Positions 17,663 through 26,254 of a stretch of 64,000 nt of DNA are shown one piece after another. Each line of letters begins with the position of its first letter. Within the stretch, counting starts at the first letter, position 1. Made by a program: the position numbers and the translations under genes. Under the pieces are notes generated by a model. The model was not told the DNA's origin. It did not search any database and saw nothing but the letters and a program-made list of their open reading frames with translations. Source of the stretch: Roseiarcus sp963809245 (GTDB lineage Bacteria; Pseudomonadota; Alphaproteobacteria; Rhizobiales; Beijerinckiaceae); the NCBI GenBank assembly GCA_963809245.1, contig CAWEIU010000013.1, forward strand, positions 62,001 through 126,000, in the 5' to 3' direction.

Positions 17663-18580
17663 TCAGCCAAACCGGCCGGTGATGTAATCCTGCGTGCGCT
17701 TGTCGCGCGGCGAGGTGAAAACCCTGCTCGTCTCGTCGAACTCCACCATTTCGCCAAGGTACATGAACGCGGTGTATTGCGACACGCGCGCCGCCTGCTG
17801 CATGCTGTGCGTGACGATGGCGATCGTATAGTCTCCGGACAATTCGTCGATCAGCTCTTCGATCTTTGCTGTGGAGATCGGATCGAGCGCGGAGCACGGC
17901 TCGTCGAACAGGATCACCTCCGGCTTAATGGCGACCGAGCGCGCGATGCACAGCCGCTGCTGCCGGCCGCCGGAGAGGCTGAGGCCGCTCACGTTGAGCT
18001 TGTCCTTCACTTCGGTCCAGAGCGCGGAGCGGCGCAGCGCGGATTCCTTCGCCATCTGGGCGCCCTTGTCGTAGGCGTACGTGAAGAACTTCAACGCCTC
18101 GTTCGACGCGGTGACGTCGGCCGGCTTCTTGTACATCAGGATGAAGGTCGCGGCGGTCATCGGCCAGGACTTCTCGCCCGGCTGATTGGCCAGGATCACG
18201 TAGAAGCCGGGCGCATGCGCCCAGTCCGCATTGGCGGCGGCGGCCTGGGACGTGTCGACGTCCGGGGCGACGGTCTTGCCATCCTTGTTGATCATGTCGG
18301 CGAAGGTCAGCTTGTTCTGCTTGGCGTAGGCGTATTCGACATAGCCGATCGCGCCCTTGGTGTCGGCGACGTTGTTGGCGACGCCGTCGTTGCCCTTCGC
18401 GCCGATGCCGGTCGGCCATTCGACCGAGGTGGCCTCACCCACCTTCGACTCCCAATCCGGCGAAACCTTGGAGAGGTAATCGGTGAAGTTGAAGGTCGTG
18501 CCCGAGCCGTCGGCGCGGTGAATCACGGCGATCGCGAGATCCGGCAGCGCGACCTTGGGAGCTCGCATCCGGCATCGCAC
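17663..18580 (-). pseudogene. in-frame chimera of PstS C-terminal lobe and PstB C-terminal half
   Basis: One open frame of 305 codons joins two broken genes. Codons about 10-178 match the C-terminal part of the phosphate-binding protein PstS (RADGSGTTFNFTDYLSKVSP, phosphate-binding TxxSGTT region, through FFTYAYDKGAQMAKE). From about codon 180 (near 18043) the sequence is the second half of the ATPase PstB: LSLSGGRQQRLCIARS signature, VILFDEPCSALDP Walker B, the H-loop THSM, and the normal end TQDYITGRFG. Missing are the PstS signal peptide and first half, all of pstC and pstA, and the PstB Walker A. The product could neither bind phosphate nor act as an ATPase. A GTG at 18580 or ATG at 18568 could start it. 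Confidence 0.82.
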
Positions 18581-18631
18581 TGGCGGGCCGCATCGAGAGG
18601 CGAAGCTATAGTCGTCGCCCGCCGTGCTTGT

Positions 18632-18660
18632 ATGACACTCAAGAGACAGGGCAATGACAT
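18632..18660 (-). promoter_or_regulatory. Pho box (three direct repeats) upstream of the pst remnant
   Basis: On the minus strand the 7-mers ATGTCAT, CTGTCTC and GTGTCAT are separated by exactly 4 bases each, the 11-bp period of the PhoB consensus CTGTCAT repeats. A TATAGC -10-like box follows at 18610-18605. This is where the intact pstS promoter would sit, between phoR and pstS, so the promoter has outlived the genes it served. Confidence 0.65.
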
Positions 18661-18688
18661 CACAACGGTTTAATATTTCATGGATTTT

Positions 18689-19771
18689 CTATCGTCGATG
18701 CAGCGGTAACGTCGCCGTGAATGTCGAGCCCCGGTCGAGGCGGCTGGAAATCGCGAGACGGCCGCGATGGCGGGTGAGAATGTGTTTGACGATCGCAAGG
18801 CCGAGGCCGGTGCCGTTCTTGGCGCGGCTTTGCCCGGCATCGACGCGATAGAAACGTTCGGTCAGGCGCGGCAAATGCTCAGACGGTATGCCGCGGCCAA
18901 AGTCGCGCACGATGAGCGAGCCTTCGGTCGCGGTGCGGCTGACCGTGACCTCGACCCGATCGCCGCCCGAGCCATCCTGTCGCGCGCCGTATTTGATCGC
19001 ATTTTCGATCAAATTCTCGGCGACCCGCAACAGTTCGTCGCGATCGCCGGTGACGACGACCGCCGGATCGGCGACCAGCTTGATCTCGACATGCATCTCA
19101 CGGGCGAGCGGCGCCAGCGTGTCGGCGACGTGGCGCACCGTCTGGGCGAGATCGACCGGCGCTTCCGGCCGCACGTGCTGCTTCTGCTCGATGCGCGAGA
19201 GCGACAGCAGATCGTCGATCAGGCGCGCCATCCGGCGCCCCTGTTCGCGCATGATGGCGAGAAATCTGTCGCGCGCTTTCGGATCGTCGTGAGCCGAGCC
19301 CTGCAATGTCTCGACGAAGCCCAGCATCGAGGCGAGCGGAGTGCGCAATTCGTGGCTAGCGTTGGCGATGAAGTCGGCGCGCATGCGCTCGACACGGCGC
19401 GTGTCGGTCAGATCGCGAAGCGTGAGCAGCGTCGCGACGACCTCGCCGGGCCCTGCGGCGAGCGGCGCGACGCACACTTCGAACAGGCGCTCGATCGGCA
19501 CCCGCTCGCTCCACAGCACCGTCTCCGCCGCTCCGCTCGCAAGCACGCGCGGCAGCGCGTCGATCACGTCGGGCGAGCGCAAGGCGAGAACGAACGGCTC
19601 GCCGAGTTTGAGGCCGGGCAGCAATCCGAGCGCCGGCTTATTGGCGACGACCGAGCGTCCGTCGGCGTCGACGATCACCGCCGGTTCGGGCATCGCGCCG
19701 ACGAGTTCGGCGGCGAGCGGCGAGCGCAGATCCGCCGCCAACGCGCGCCTGTCCAGATTCCCCTGCTCCAT
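18689..19771 (-). CDS. phoR: phosphate regulon sensor kinase PhoR, lacking membrane segments
   Basis: A 360-residue histidine kinase with a PAS-like domain (about 25-120), the H-box ASHELRTPLASML with His140, and the N, G1 (FGRGIPSEHL) and G2 (GTGLGLAIVKH) boxes of the ATPase domain. It is assigned to PhoR by its similarity in the PAS-HisKA core and by its place at the head of the pho/pst locus. PhoR proteins usually begin with one or two membrane helices; here the protein starts about 25 residues before the PAS domain and shows none. Either this lineage has a soluble form or the 5' end has been lost, as in the neighbouring genes. The catalytic core is intact. Confidence 0.8.
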   Translation of the reverse strand: MEQGNLDRRALAADLRSPLAAELVGAMPEPAVIVDADGRSVVANKPALGLLPGLKLGEPFVLALRSPDVIDALPRVLASGAAETVLWSERVPIERLFEVCVAPLAAGPGEVVATLLTLRDLTDTRRVERMRADFIANASHELRTPLASMLGFVETLQGSAHDDPKARDRFLAIMREQGRRMARLIDDLLSLSRIEQKQHVRPEAPVDLAQTVRHVADTLAPLAREMHVEIKLVADPAVVVTGDRDELLRVAENLIENAIKYGARQDGSGGDRVEVTVSRTATEGSLIVRDFGRGIPSEHLPRLTERFYRVDAGQSRAKNGTGLGLAIVKHILTRHRGRLAISSRLDRGSTFTATLPLHRR

Positions 19772-19814
19772 GCCCCGATCCCGCGCCAGGCCGCGACATC
19801 AGGTCGCAGCCGCC

Positions 19815-20885
19815 CTATTCTTCATCCTCTGCCCGGGGCGCCGCCATCGCCTCGCGCAGGGTGCGCCAGCGACGCACCGCCTCATAGGCCCCGAGAAGCG
19901 CCATCGCCAACACGAACGGCGCAACGTAGTATATTCCGCGGAAGAGCAGCAGAGACGCCAGCACCTCGTCGCTCGAACCGCCGACCCCGTCGAGGATCGC
20001 CGCCTCGAAGACGCCGAGGCCCCCCGGCGCATGGCTCGCTATGCCGAGCATTGCGGCGAAGGAATAGAGCGCGCTGAAGGTCAGGAAGCCGAGCCCGTGG
20101 CCCCTCGGCAGCAGCATGTAGAGCGCCGCGGCGGCCGAGCAGACGTCGATGACGCCGAGCGCCATCTGGCCGAGCGTGAGGAAGGGGCCGGGCAGGCTGA
20201 AATTGAGAAAAATCGGCTTGCCGCGCCGGCGCATGTACTGAATCCAGACGAGGTAGGCCACCAGCGCCGCGATCACCGCGCTACCGATCGTCCGGTTCGC
20301 CAAAACGCTGAAATGATTGAGGCTGCCGATCGCCTCAGAGTCGCCGATCAGGCCTGCGCCGACGATGAAGCCCATGCCGAGCCAGAAGGTGACGCCCGCC
20401 ACGACCGTGAGGCTGGCGACTTTTCCCGCCGACAGCCCAGCCGAGCCGTAGATCCAGAATCGGACCGCCCCGCCGGTGACGAGGGGAAAACCGAGGGTGA
20501 AGGAGACGGCGTAGCTCGTGAACGAGGCCAGCGCCGTCAAGCGGTAGGGCACGCGGATCTTGAGGTGTCTCAGCGCCAGCGCGTCATAGCCGGTCAAGGC
20601 GAGGTAGCTCAGGGTCGTGAAGGCGAACGCCATCGCGATCTGATCGCCGCTGGTCGCCGCGAAGGCGGCCTTGAACTTCACCACGTCGATCCGCAGCAGC
20701 GTGCGGGCGAAGGTGAACGTCGAGACCGAGATGATGAGCAGGCTCAACGCCAATCCGATCCGCCGCAGCAGCGGGCGGCGGGCCTCGATCGCGGCGGTCC
20801 AGCGCGCGAGGCGGTCCGGCGCGCCGGACGACGCCGTTGCGCCTCCGGCCTTGTCGCGATGTACGCTGTCCCAACTCTGTCGCAC
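19815..20885 (-). CDS. YbhN/lysylphosphatidylglycerol synthase-type membrane protein
   Basis: An integral membrane protein of about 356 residues with several hydrophobic helices, of the family that includes the flippase part of lysylphosphatidylglycerol synthase (formerly UPF0104/YbhN). Motifs include ALTGYDALALRHL, a Gly-rich VTGGAVRFWIYG loop and the HAPGGLGVFEAAIL segment, all characteristic. No catalytic synthase domain is attached, so lipid transport or an unknown role is likelier than aminoacyl-lipid synthesis. The start is uncertain: a GTG at 20885 gives the usual length, and the frame is open to an ATG at 21074, which would add 63 residues. It ends 43 bases before phoR. Confidence 0.75.
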   Translation of the reverse strand: MRQSWDSVHRDKAGGATASSGAPDRLARWTAAIEARRPLLRRIGLALSLLIISVSTFTFARTLLRIDVVKFKAAFAATSGDQIAMAFAFTTLSYLALTGYDALALRHLKIRVPYRLTALASFTSYAVSFTLGFPLVTGGAVRFWIYGSAGLSAGKVASLTVVAGVTFWLGMGFIVGAGLIGDSEAIGSLNHFSVLANRTIGSAVIAALVAYLVWIQYMRRRGKPIFLNFSLPGPFLTLGQMALGVIDVCSAAAALYMLLPRGHGLGFLTFSALYSFAAMLGIASHAPGGLGVFEAAILDGVGGSSDEVLASLLLFRGIYYVAPFVLAMALLGAYEAVRRWRTLREAMAAPRAEDEE

Positions 20886-21083
20886 TACTCCTCGCCTGCT
20901 TTCCGCGAACGCGAAGGGCCTATAAGCCCCATGCGCCCATGCGGCAAGCGCGCCATAGACCCTGCGGCGACTCGACAGAATCGCCGCACGGTCTAGATTC
21001 CCCAATTGCCGCGCGCTTTTCGCGAAAACCGGCGACCCCTTTTCGCCGCGCGCTTCGGGACGCAGCGCCGGCAAATCGCCGGG

Positions 21084-22070
21084 CTAGGCGAGGGAAACGC
21101 GCTGCTTGGTGCGCCAGGAGAGATAGGCCGCGTCGGCGAGCAGATTGGCCTTGAGGCCGTCCTCGCCGCTGGGCCGGGGCTTCTCCCCGGACTTCACCGC
21201 GCGGATGAAGGCATCGAGTTCGGCGCGATAGGCGCCCGCATAACGTTCAAGGAAGAAGTTGAGAACCTTGTCGCCCCTAAAGCCCTCGGCGCCGGCGAAT
21301 TCGACAGTGCTCTCGTGAATGTTGCCTGCCCGCAGCATCCCCTTCGAGCCGTGCGCCTCGACCCGCTGGTCGTAGCCATAGGTCGCGCGGCGCGAGTTGG
21401 TGATTTGCGCCAGCCGGCCCGACTTCGTCTCCATCACGACGACCGCCGTATCGATGTCGCCCGCTTCGCCGATCGCCTTGTCGACCAGCGCCGAGCCCAT
21501 CGCGCTCACCCCGATCGGCTCTTCGCCGAGCAGGAAGCGCGCCATGTCGAAATCGTGGATCATCATGTCGCGGAAGAGACCGCCCGAGCGGGCGATATAG
21601 GAAATCGGCGGCGGCCCGGGGTCGCGCGAGGTGATGTGGACGCTTTCGAGGTCGCCGATCGCCCCGTTCGCGATGCGGTCCTGCAGAGCGGCGAAATTCG
21701 GGTCAAAGCGGCGGTTGAAGCCGACCATCAGCGTCGCCCCCCTGGAGGCGACGACATCGAGGCAGCGCCGGATGCGCGCCGCGTCGAGGTCGATCGGCTT
21801 CTCGCAGAAGATCGCCTTGCCGGCGCGCGCGGCCGTTTCGATCAGATCGGCGTGCATGTCGGTCGGCGCACAGATGGCGACGGCGTCGACCTCTTTCGAG
21901 GCCAGGATCTCGTCGATGGATCCGACCGAAGCGCTGGTCGCCTCCGCCAGGGCAGCGGCGGCGGCCGCGTCGGCGTCGGCGACGAAGCGAACTTCGCTGT
22001 CTGCGCGCGCCGCGACGTTTGCGCCGTGGATCTTCCCGATACGCCCTGCGCCGATGATGCCAAACCTCAT
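21084..22070 (-). CDS. iolG: inositol 2-dehydrogenase
   Basis: An NAD-dependent oxidoreductase of the Gfo/Idh/MocA family, 328 residues, oxidising myo-inositol to scyllo-inosose, the first step of the pathway. The N-terminal Rossmann motif is IIGAGRIGKIHGAN (about 4-17). CEKPIDLD carries the conserved Lys of the EKP motif, and RDMMIHDFDMARF holds the catalytic Asp/His pair. The ATG at 22070 has a strong GGGAGGA site 4 bases upstream. It is transcribed divergently from the rest of the iol cluster, with a shared AT-rich regulatory gap of 150 bases. Confidence 0.9.
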   Translation of the reverse strand: MRFGIIGAGRIGKIHGANVAARADSEVRFVADADAAAAAALAEATSASVGSIDEILASKEVDAVAICAPTDMHADLIETAARAGKAIFCEKPIDLDAARIRRCLDVVASRGATLMVGFNRRFDPNFAALQDRIANGAIGDLESVHITSRDPGPPPISYIARSGGLFRDMMIHDFDMARFLLGEEPIGVSAMGSALVDKAIGEAGDIDTAVVVMETKSGRLAQITNSRRATYGYDQRVEAHGSKGMLRAGNIHESTVEFAGAEGFRGDKVLNFFLERYAGAYRAELDAFIRAVKSGEKPRPSGEDGLKANLLADAAYLSWRTKQRVSLA

Positions 22071-22109
22071 ATCGTCCTCCCACACTCGCCGCGTTCGACG
22101 ATGCTTGGA

Positions 22110-22160
22110 AAAACGAATACACGTTCCATATTGACTTGTGAATAGAATTTTTGTTTCATA
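22110..22160. promoter_or_regulatory. divergent iolG/iol-cluster promoter region
   Basis: An AT-rich island in a GC-rich context. On the minus strand TTCACA (22142-22137), a 17-base spacer and TATTCG (22119-22114) could drive iolG. On the plus strand TTGACT (22131-22136) could be the -35 box for the SDR-iolC side, but its -10 match is poor. Two related sequences, GAATA-TTCCATA and GAATA-TTTCATA, begin at 22115 and 22141 and could be operator sites for a regulator encoded elsewhere. Confidence 0.4.
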
Positions 22161-22220
22161 CAGCATCGCCGCCGGCCCGTGGCAAGGCCCGCGAGAGAAG
22201 GGAACATCGGAGGAAACGGA

Positions 22221-23057
22221 ATGGCGAACGAACCCGCCGCGGCCCGCAAGGAGGCCGCCGGCCCCGCCAATCTCGCCGGCAAGATCGCCGTCGTCACCGG
22301 CGGCTCGCAAGGACTGGGAGAGGCGATCGCCAGGCTGTTCGCCGAGCGGGGCGCCGCTGGGCTCATCATCTGCGGCCGCAACGCCGGCAACGGCGAGCGC
22401 GTCGCGGCGGAAATTTCCAAGACCGGCTGCCCCACGCATTTCGTCCGCGCCGATCTCGCCGAGGTCGCGCAATGCCGCGCCGTCGTCGCGGAGGCGGACC
22501 GCCGCTTCGGCCGCCTCGACGTTCTCGTCAACGCTGCCGCCCTCACCGACCGCGGCAACATCTTCGACACCACCGAAGAGCGCTACAACGAGATCATGAA
22601 CGTCAACGTGCGCGCGCCGTTTTTCCTCATTCAGGAAGCGGTCAAGATCATGAAGCGCGAGAAGATCGAAGGCTCGATCGTCAACATCCAGTCGATGTCG
22701 GCGCACGGCGGCCAACCCTTCATCACCGCCTATTGCACGTCGAAGGGCGCGCTCGCGACCTTGACCCGCAACGTCGCACACTCGCTGCTCAAGCACCGCA
22801 TCCGCGTCAACGGCCTCAACGTCGGCTGGATGTCGACGCCCGGCGAAGACCGGATCATGAAGACCTATCACGGCGCGAAGGATGGCTGGCTCGAAGAGGC
22901 CGTCAAGACGCGCCCGTTCGGCCGCCTTATCGATCCCAAGGAGGTCGCGCGGGCGTGCGCCTATCTCGCCTCCAGCGAGTTGGGCCTGATGACGGGATCG
23001 AACATCGACTTCGACCAGAACGTCGTCGGAAGCGGCGATCCGCCGCTCGAGCCTTAG
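22221..23057 (+). CDS. SDR-family oxidoreductase of the inositol cluster
   Basis: A classical short-chain dehydrogenase/reductase of 278 residues. The cofactor motif is TGGSQGLG (about 32-39), followed by NAAA, the catalytic Ser in NIQSMSAHGG, and Tyr and Lys in YCTSK. The Arg-rich position after the second strand (CGRNAGNGER) suggests NADP use. The substrate is not known. Its place as the first gene diverging from iolG and ahead of iolC suggests it acts on inositol or an inosose isomer, for example scyllo-inositol, but that is inferred from context only. The ATG at 22221 is preceded by AGGAAA. Confidence 0.8.
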   Translation: MANEPAAARKEAAGPANLAGKIAVVTGGSQGLGEAIARLFAERGAAGLIICGRNAGNGERVAAEISKTGCPTHFVRADLAEVAQCRAVVAEADRRFGRLDVLVNAAALTDRGNIFDTTEERYNEIMNVNVRAPFFLIQEAVKIMKREKIEGSIVNIQSMSAHGGQPFITAYCTSKGALATLTRNVAHSLLKHRIRVNGLNVGWMSTPGEDRIMKTYHGAKDGWLEEAVKTRPFGRLIDPKEVARACAYLASSELGLMTGSNIDFDQNVVGSGDPPLEP

Positions 23058-23085
23058 ACGAGAGCCATCTGCAATGAGGTCGAAT

Positions 23086-23177
23086 CGTCATTGCGAGGAG
23101 CGAAGCGACGAAGCAATCCGTGCCTCCGCTCGCATCGTCGGCGCCACTGGATTGCTTCGCTGCGCTCGCAATGACGG
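23086..23177. repeat. REP-like palindromic element 1
   Basis: CGTCATTGCGAGGAGCGAAG at the left end continues to GACGAAGCAATCC; the right arm from GGATTGCTTCGC to GCTCGCAATGACGG is its inverted match. Most of the 92-base element can fold into one long imperfect stem. It lies between the SDR gene and iolC. Related copies occur at 29831, 53471 and 56132. Confidence 0.75.
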
Positions 23178-23235
23178 CGTTGGTTCGGATGACGCGGTGC
23201 GTTCTTGATGCCCCTCTTGCCGGAGATGACGCTGC

Positions 23236-25149
23236 ATGTCCGATCCGACTCTCGACGTCATCACCATAGGCCGCTCGTCGGTCGACCTTTATGGCGCGCA
23301 GGTCGGCGGCCATCTCGAAGATATGGCGAGCTTCTCGAAGGCCGTCGGCGGTTGCCCGACCAACATCGCGATCGGCGCCGCGCGGCTCGGGCTCAAGAGC
23401 GGCCTCATCACCCGCGTCGGCGACGAGCACATGGGGCGGTTCATCCGCGAGCAATGTCTGCGTGAAGGCGTCGACGTCGCCGGCATCCACACCGATCCCG
23501 AGCGCCTCACCTCGCTCGTCCTGCTCGGCATTCGCGACGACAAGACCTTCCCGCTCATCTTCTACCGCGAGAACTGCGCCGACGGCGCGCTCGACGAGAG
23601 CGACATCGACGAAGCCTATGTGGCGAGCGCCAAGGCGATCGTCGTCACCGGCACCCACTTCTCGCGCCCTAACACCGCGGCGGCGCAGAAGCTCGCGATC
23701 GCCTATGCGCAAAAGCATGGCCGGCGGGTGGCGTTCGACATCGACTACCGGCCGAACCTTTGGGGCCTCGGCGGCCATGGCTCAGGCGAGGAGCGCTACC
23801 GCAAGTCGGATGCGGTGACCCAGCGCCTGCAGGCGATCCTGCCGGATTGCGATCTCCTCGTCGGAACCGAGGAGGAGCTGATGATCGCGGGCGGCGTCGA
23901 CGAGCCGCTCGCCGCGCTCAAAGCGGTGCGCGCCTTGACCAAGGCGACGATCGTCCTCAAGCGCGGGCCGATGGGCTGCGTCGTCTTCCCCGGCGCGATC
24001 CCCGACACGGTCGAGGACGGCGTCAAAGGACCCGGTTTTCCCGTCGAGGTTTACAACGTGCTCGGCGCCGGCGACGCTTTCATGTCCGGCTTTCTCAGGG
24101 GATGGCTGCGCGACAAGCCGCTCGAGACCTGCTGCGCGTACGCGAACGCGGGCGGCGCCTTCGCCGTCTCGCGCCTGCTCTGCTCGGCCGAATATCCGAC
24201 CTGGCCGGAGCTGCAGCGCTTCCTCGACAAGGGCTCTTCGCATCGCGCGCTACGCGCCGACGAGGCGCTCAACGATATTCATTGGGCGACGACGCGCCGT
24301 CCGCAACCGCCGGGTTTGATGGCGCTGGCGATCGACCACCGCGCGCAGCTCGAACGGATCGCCGACCGGGCCGGCGCGGCGCGGGAGCGCATCCGCCATT
24401 TCAAGCGCCTTGCGGTTGACGCAGCCGCTCAGGTCGCCGCCGGGCGCCCCGGCTACGGGATGCTGCTCGACGGCCGCTACGGCCGCGAAGCGCTGTTTCG
24501 CGCCGCCGATCATGGTTTCTGGATCGGCCGTCCCGTCGAGGAGCCGGGCTCGCGGCCGCTAGAATTCGAGGGCGGCGGCTCGCTCGGGGCCAAGCTGACG
24601 GAATGGCCGATCACGCACACGGTCAAGTGTCTCTGCTTCTATCATCCGAACGACCCCTCGGAGATGAAGGCGCGCCAGGAGCGCGAACTGTTGCGGCTCG
24701 CCGACGCGACACGGCGCGTCGGACGAGAGCTGTTGATCGAAATCATCGCGAGCAAGAACGGCGACGTCGGCGACGACACGCTGGCTGAAGTGCTACAGCG
24801 GCTCTACGCGATCGGGATCAAGCCCGACTGGTGGAAGCTCGAGGGACAGGTCGACGCCGCCGCTTGGCGCAACGTCGCCGGGGTGGTCGAGGCGAACGAT
24901 CCGCTCTGCCGGGGAATCATGCTGCTTGGACTCGAAGCCCCGGAAGACGAGCTCGCGGAGGCCTTCCGCATAGCGCGGCGATGCGAGTGGGTGCGCGGCT
25001 TTGCCGTCGGCCGCACCATCTTCGTCGAGCCGGCGATCAACTGGTTCTCGGGCCGCATCGACGACGCCGAAGCGACCCGCGCGATGGCGGATGCCTTTGC
25101 GCGCCTGTGCGCAATGTGGGAGAACGCGGCGCCGGGAGCGACGCCATGA
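23236..25149 (+). CDS. iolC: 5-dehydro-2-deoxygluconokinase fused to a DUF2090 domain
   Basis: A 637-residue two-domain protein. Residues 1 to about 325 are a PfkB-family sugar kinase: GGCPTNIAIGAARLG near the N terminus and the C-terminal NVLGAGDAFMSGFL signature with the catalytic Asp. This domain phosphorylates 5-dehydro-2-deoxygluconate. From about residue 345 a DUF2090 domain follows (LMALAIDHRAQLERI to the end), an aldolase-like TIM-barrel fold related to the class I aldolases. The fusion is widespread in proteobacterial inositol clusters; the second domain may cleave the kinase product, the job of IolJ, but that is inferred. The stop overlaps the start of the next gene as ATGA. Confidence 0.92.
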   Translation: MSDPTLDVITIGRSSVDLYGAQVGGHLEDMASFSKAVGGCPTNIAIGAARLGLKSGLITRVGDEHMGRFIREQCLREGVDVAGIHTDPERLTSLVLLGIRDDKTFPLIFYRENCADGALDESDIDEAYVASAKAIVVTGTHFSRPNTAAAQKLAIAYAQKHGRRVAFDIDYRPNLWGLGGHGSGEERYRKSDAVTQRLQAILPDCDLLVGTEEELMIAGGVDEPLAALKAVRALTKATIVLKRGPMGCVVFPGAIPDTVEDGVKGPGFPVEVYNVLGAGDAFMSGFLRGWLRDKPLETCCAYANAGGAFAVSRLLCSAEYPTWPELQRFLDKGSSHRALRADEALNDIHWATTRRPQPPGLMALAIDHRAQLERIADRAGAARERIRHFKRLAVDAAAQVAAGRPGYGMLLDGRYGREALFRAADHGFWIGRPVEEPGSRPLEFEGGGSLGAKLTEWPITHTVKCLCFYHPNDPSEMKARQERELLRLADATRRVGRELLIEIIASKNGDVGDDTLAEVLQRLYAIGIKPDWWKLEGQVDAAAWRNVAGVVEANDPLCRGIMLLGLEAPEDELAEAFRIARRCEWVRGFAVGRTIFVEPAINWFSGRIDDAEATRAMADAFARLCAMWENAAPGATP

Positions 25150-26237
25150 TTAGGGAAACAGATCTCGACGCGGCGGCCGACGCCGGCGTCCTCGACGCGG
25201 CGACAAAGGCGAGGCTCGTCGCGTTCTTGCGTCAGCGCGAGGACAGGCGCGGCGCGGCGGCCGCGGCGATTGTTGCCCAGGCGCCAAAGTTCGACGCCGT
25301 CCACGTGCTCTACTACGCGGGTGCGCTGATTGTCATTTCCGCGATGGGCCTATTCTCCACCACCGCCTTCAGCGCCTTGGGCGGCTGGGCGCTCGCGGCC
25401 ACCGGCGTTCTCTACGCCATTGGCTTCGTCGCCCTCGGAAGACGGCTATGGTCGAAGCCGGAGACGCGCACGCCGGGCGGCCTCGCCATCGCGGTCGCGG
25501 TCTCGATGGCGCCGCTGGCGATCTACGGCGTCGAAGACGCGCTCGGCCTGTGGTCGCTCGCCGAACGCCCCGGCCCCTATCACGATTTCTACCCGCTCAT
25601 GAACGCCGGCTGGGTCCCGATGGAGATCGGGACGATCATCGCCGCGGCAATCGCGCTCAGGGCCTTCCCGTTCCCGTTCATCCTGATGGTCGCGTCGGTC
25701 GCGTGCTGGTTCCTTTCGATGGACCTCGCGCTGCTGCTTATGCACGGCCATTCGCTCGCCTGGGACGACGAGTGGGAATTTCGCCGCCACGTCTCGCTCG
25801 TGTTCGGCCTCGCGATGATCGCGATCGCCTGGGCGATCGACCTCAAATGGGGCAGGCTCGGCGACTTCGGCTTCTGGCTGCATCTGTTCGGCGGCCTCTC
25901 CTTCTGGGGCGCGCTCTCCTCCGGCTCGGGCGACGAGTTCGGCCAGGCGATCTATTGCGTCATCAACGTCGCGCTCATCGCCTTCGCATTGTTCCTCAAT
26001 CGCCGCATCTATGCGGTGCTCGGCGCCATTGGCGTCTCGATCTATCTCGGCCATCTCGCCTATGAGACCTTCAGCAACGTGCTGGTCTTCACCTTCGCCC
26101 TTTCGGCGATCGGGCTCGCGGTCATCTTTGCCGGCGTCGCCTTACAGCGCCGTCTACCCGCGATCAGCGCCTATCTCGACGCCGTCATGCCCGCGCCCCT
26201 TCGCGCGCTGCGTCCGGCGCGCGCCTTAACCCCGTGA
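25146..26237 (+). CDS. polytopic membrane protein in the iol cluster (DUF2157-like)
   Basis: A 363-residue protein with a soluble N-terminal region of about 60 residues followed by roughly ten hydrophobic helices. The N terminus (VLDAATKARLVAFLRQRE) resembles that of DUF2157-type proteins, but the match is weak. It shows no transporter signature. The ATG overlaps the iolC stop by 4 bases, so it is translationally coupled to inositol catabolism. A role in uptake or sensing of inositol can be imagined but is not shown by the sequence. The codon use and GC content match the neighbouring genes. Confidence 0.6.
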   Translation: MIRETDLDAAADAGVLDAATKARLVAFLRQREDRRGAAAAAIVAQAPKFDAVHVLYYAGALIVISAMGLFSTTAFSALGGWALAATGVLYAIGFVALGRRLWSKPETRTPGGLAIAVAVSMAPLAIYGVEDALGLWSLAERPGPYHDFYPLMNAGWVPMEIGTIIAAAIALRAFPFPFILMVASVACWFLSMDLALLLMHGHSLAWDDEWEFRRHVSLVFGLAMIAIAWAIDLKWGRLGDFGFWLHLFGGLSFWGALSSGSGDEFGQAIYCVINVALIAFALFLNRRIYAVLGAIGVSIYLGHLAYETFSNVLVFTFALSAIGLAVIFAGVALQRRLPAISAYLDAVMPAPLRALRPARALTP

Positions 26238-26254
26238 GAGAGGCTCGAACGGCA

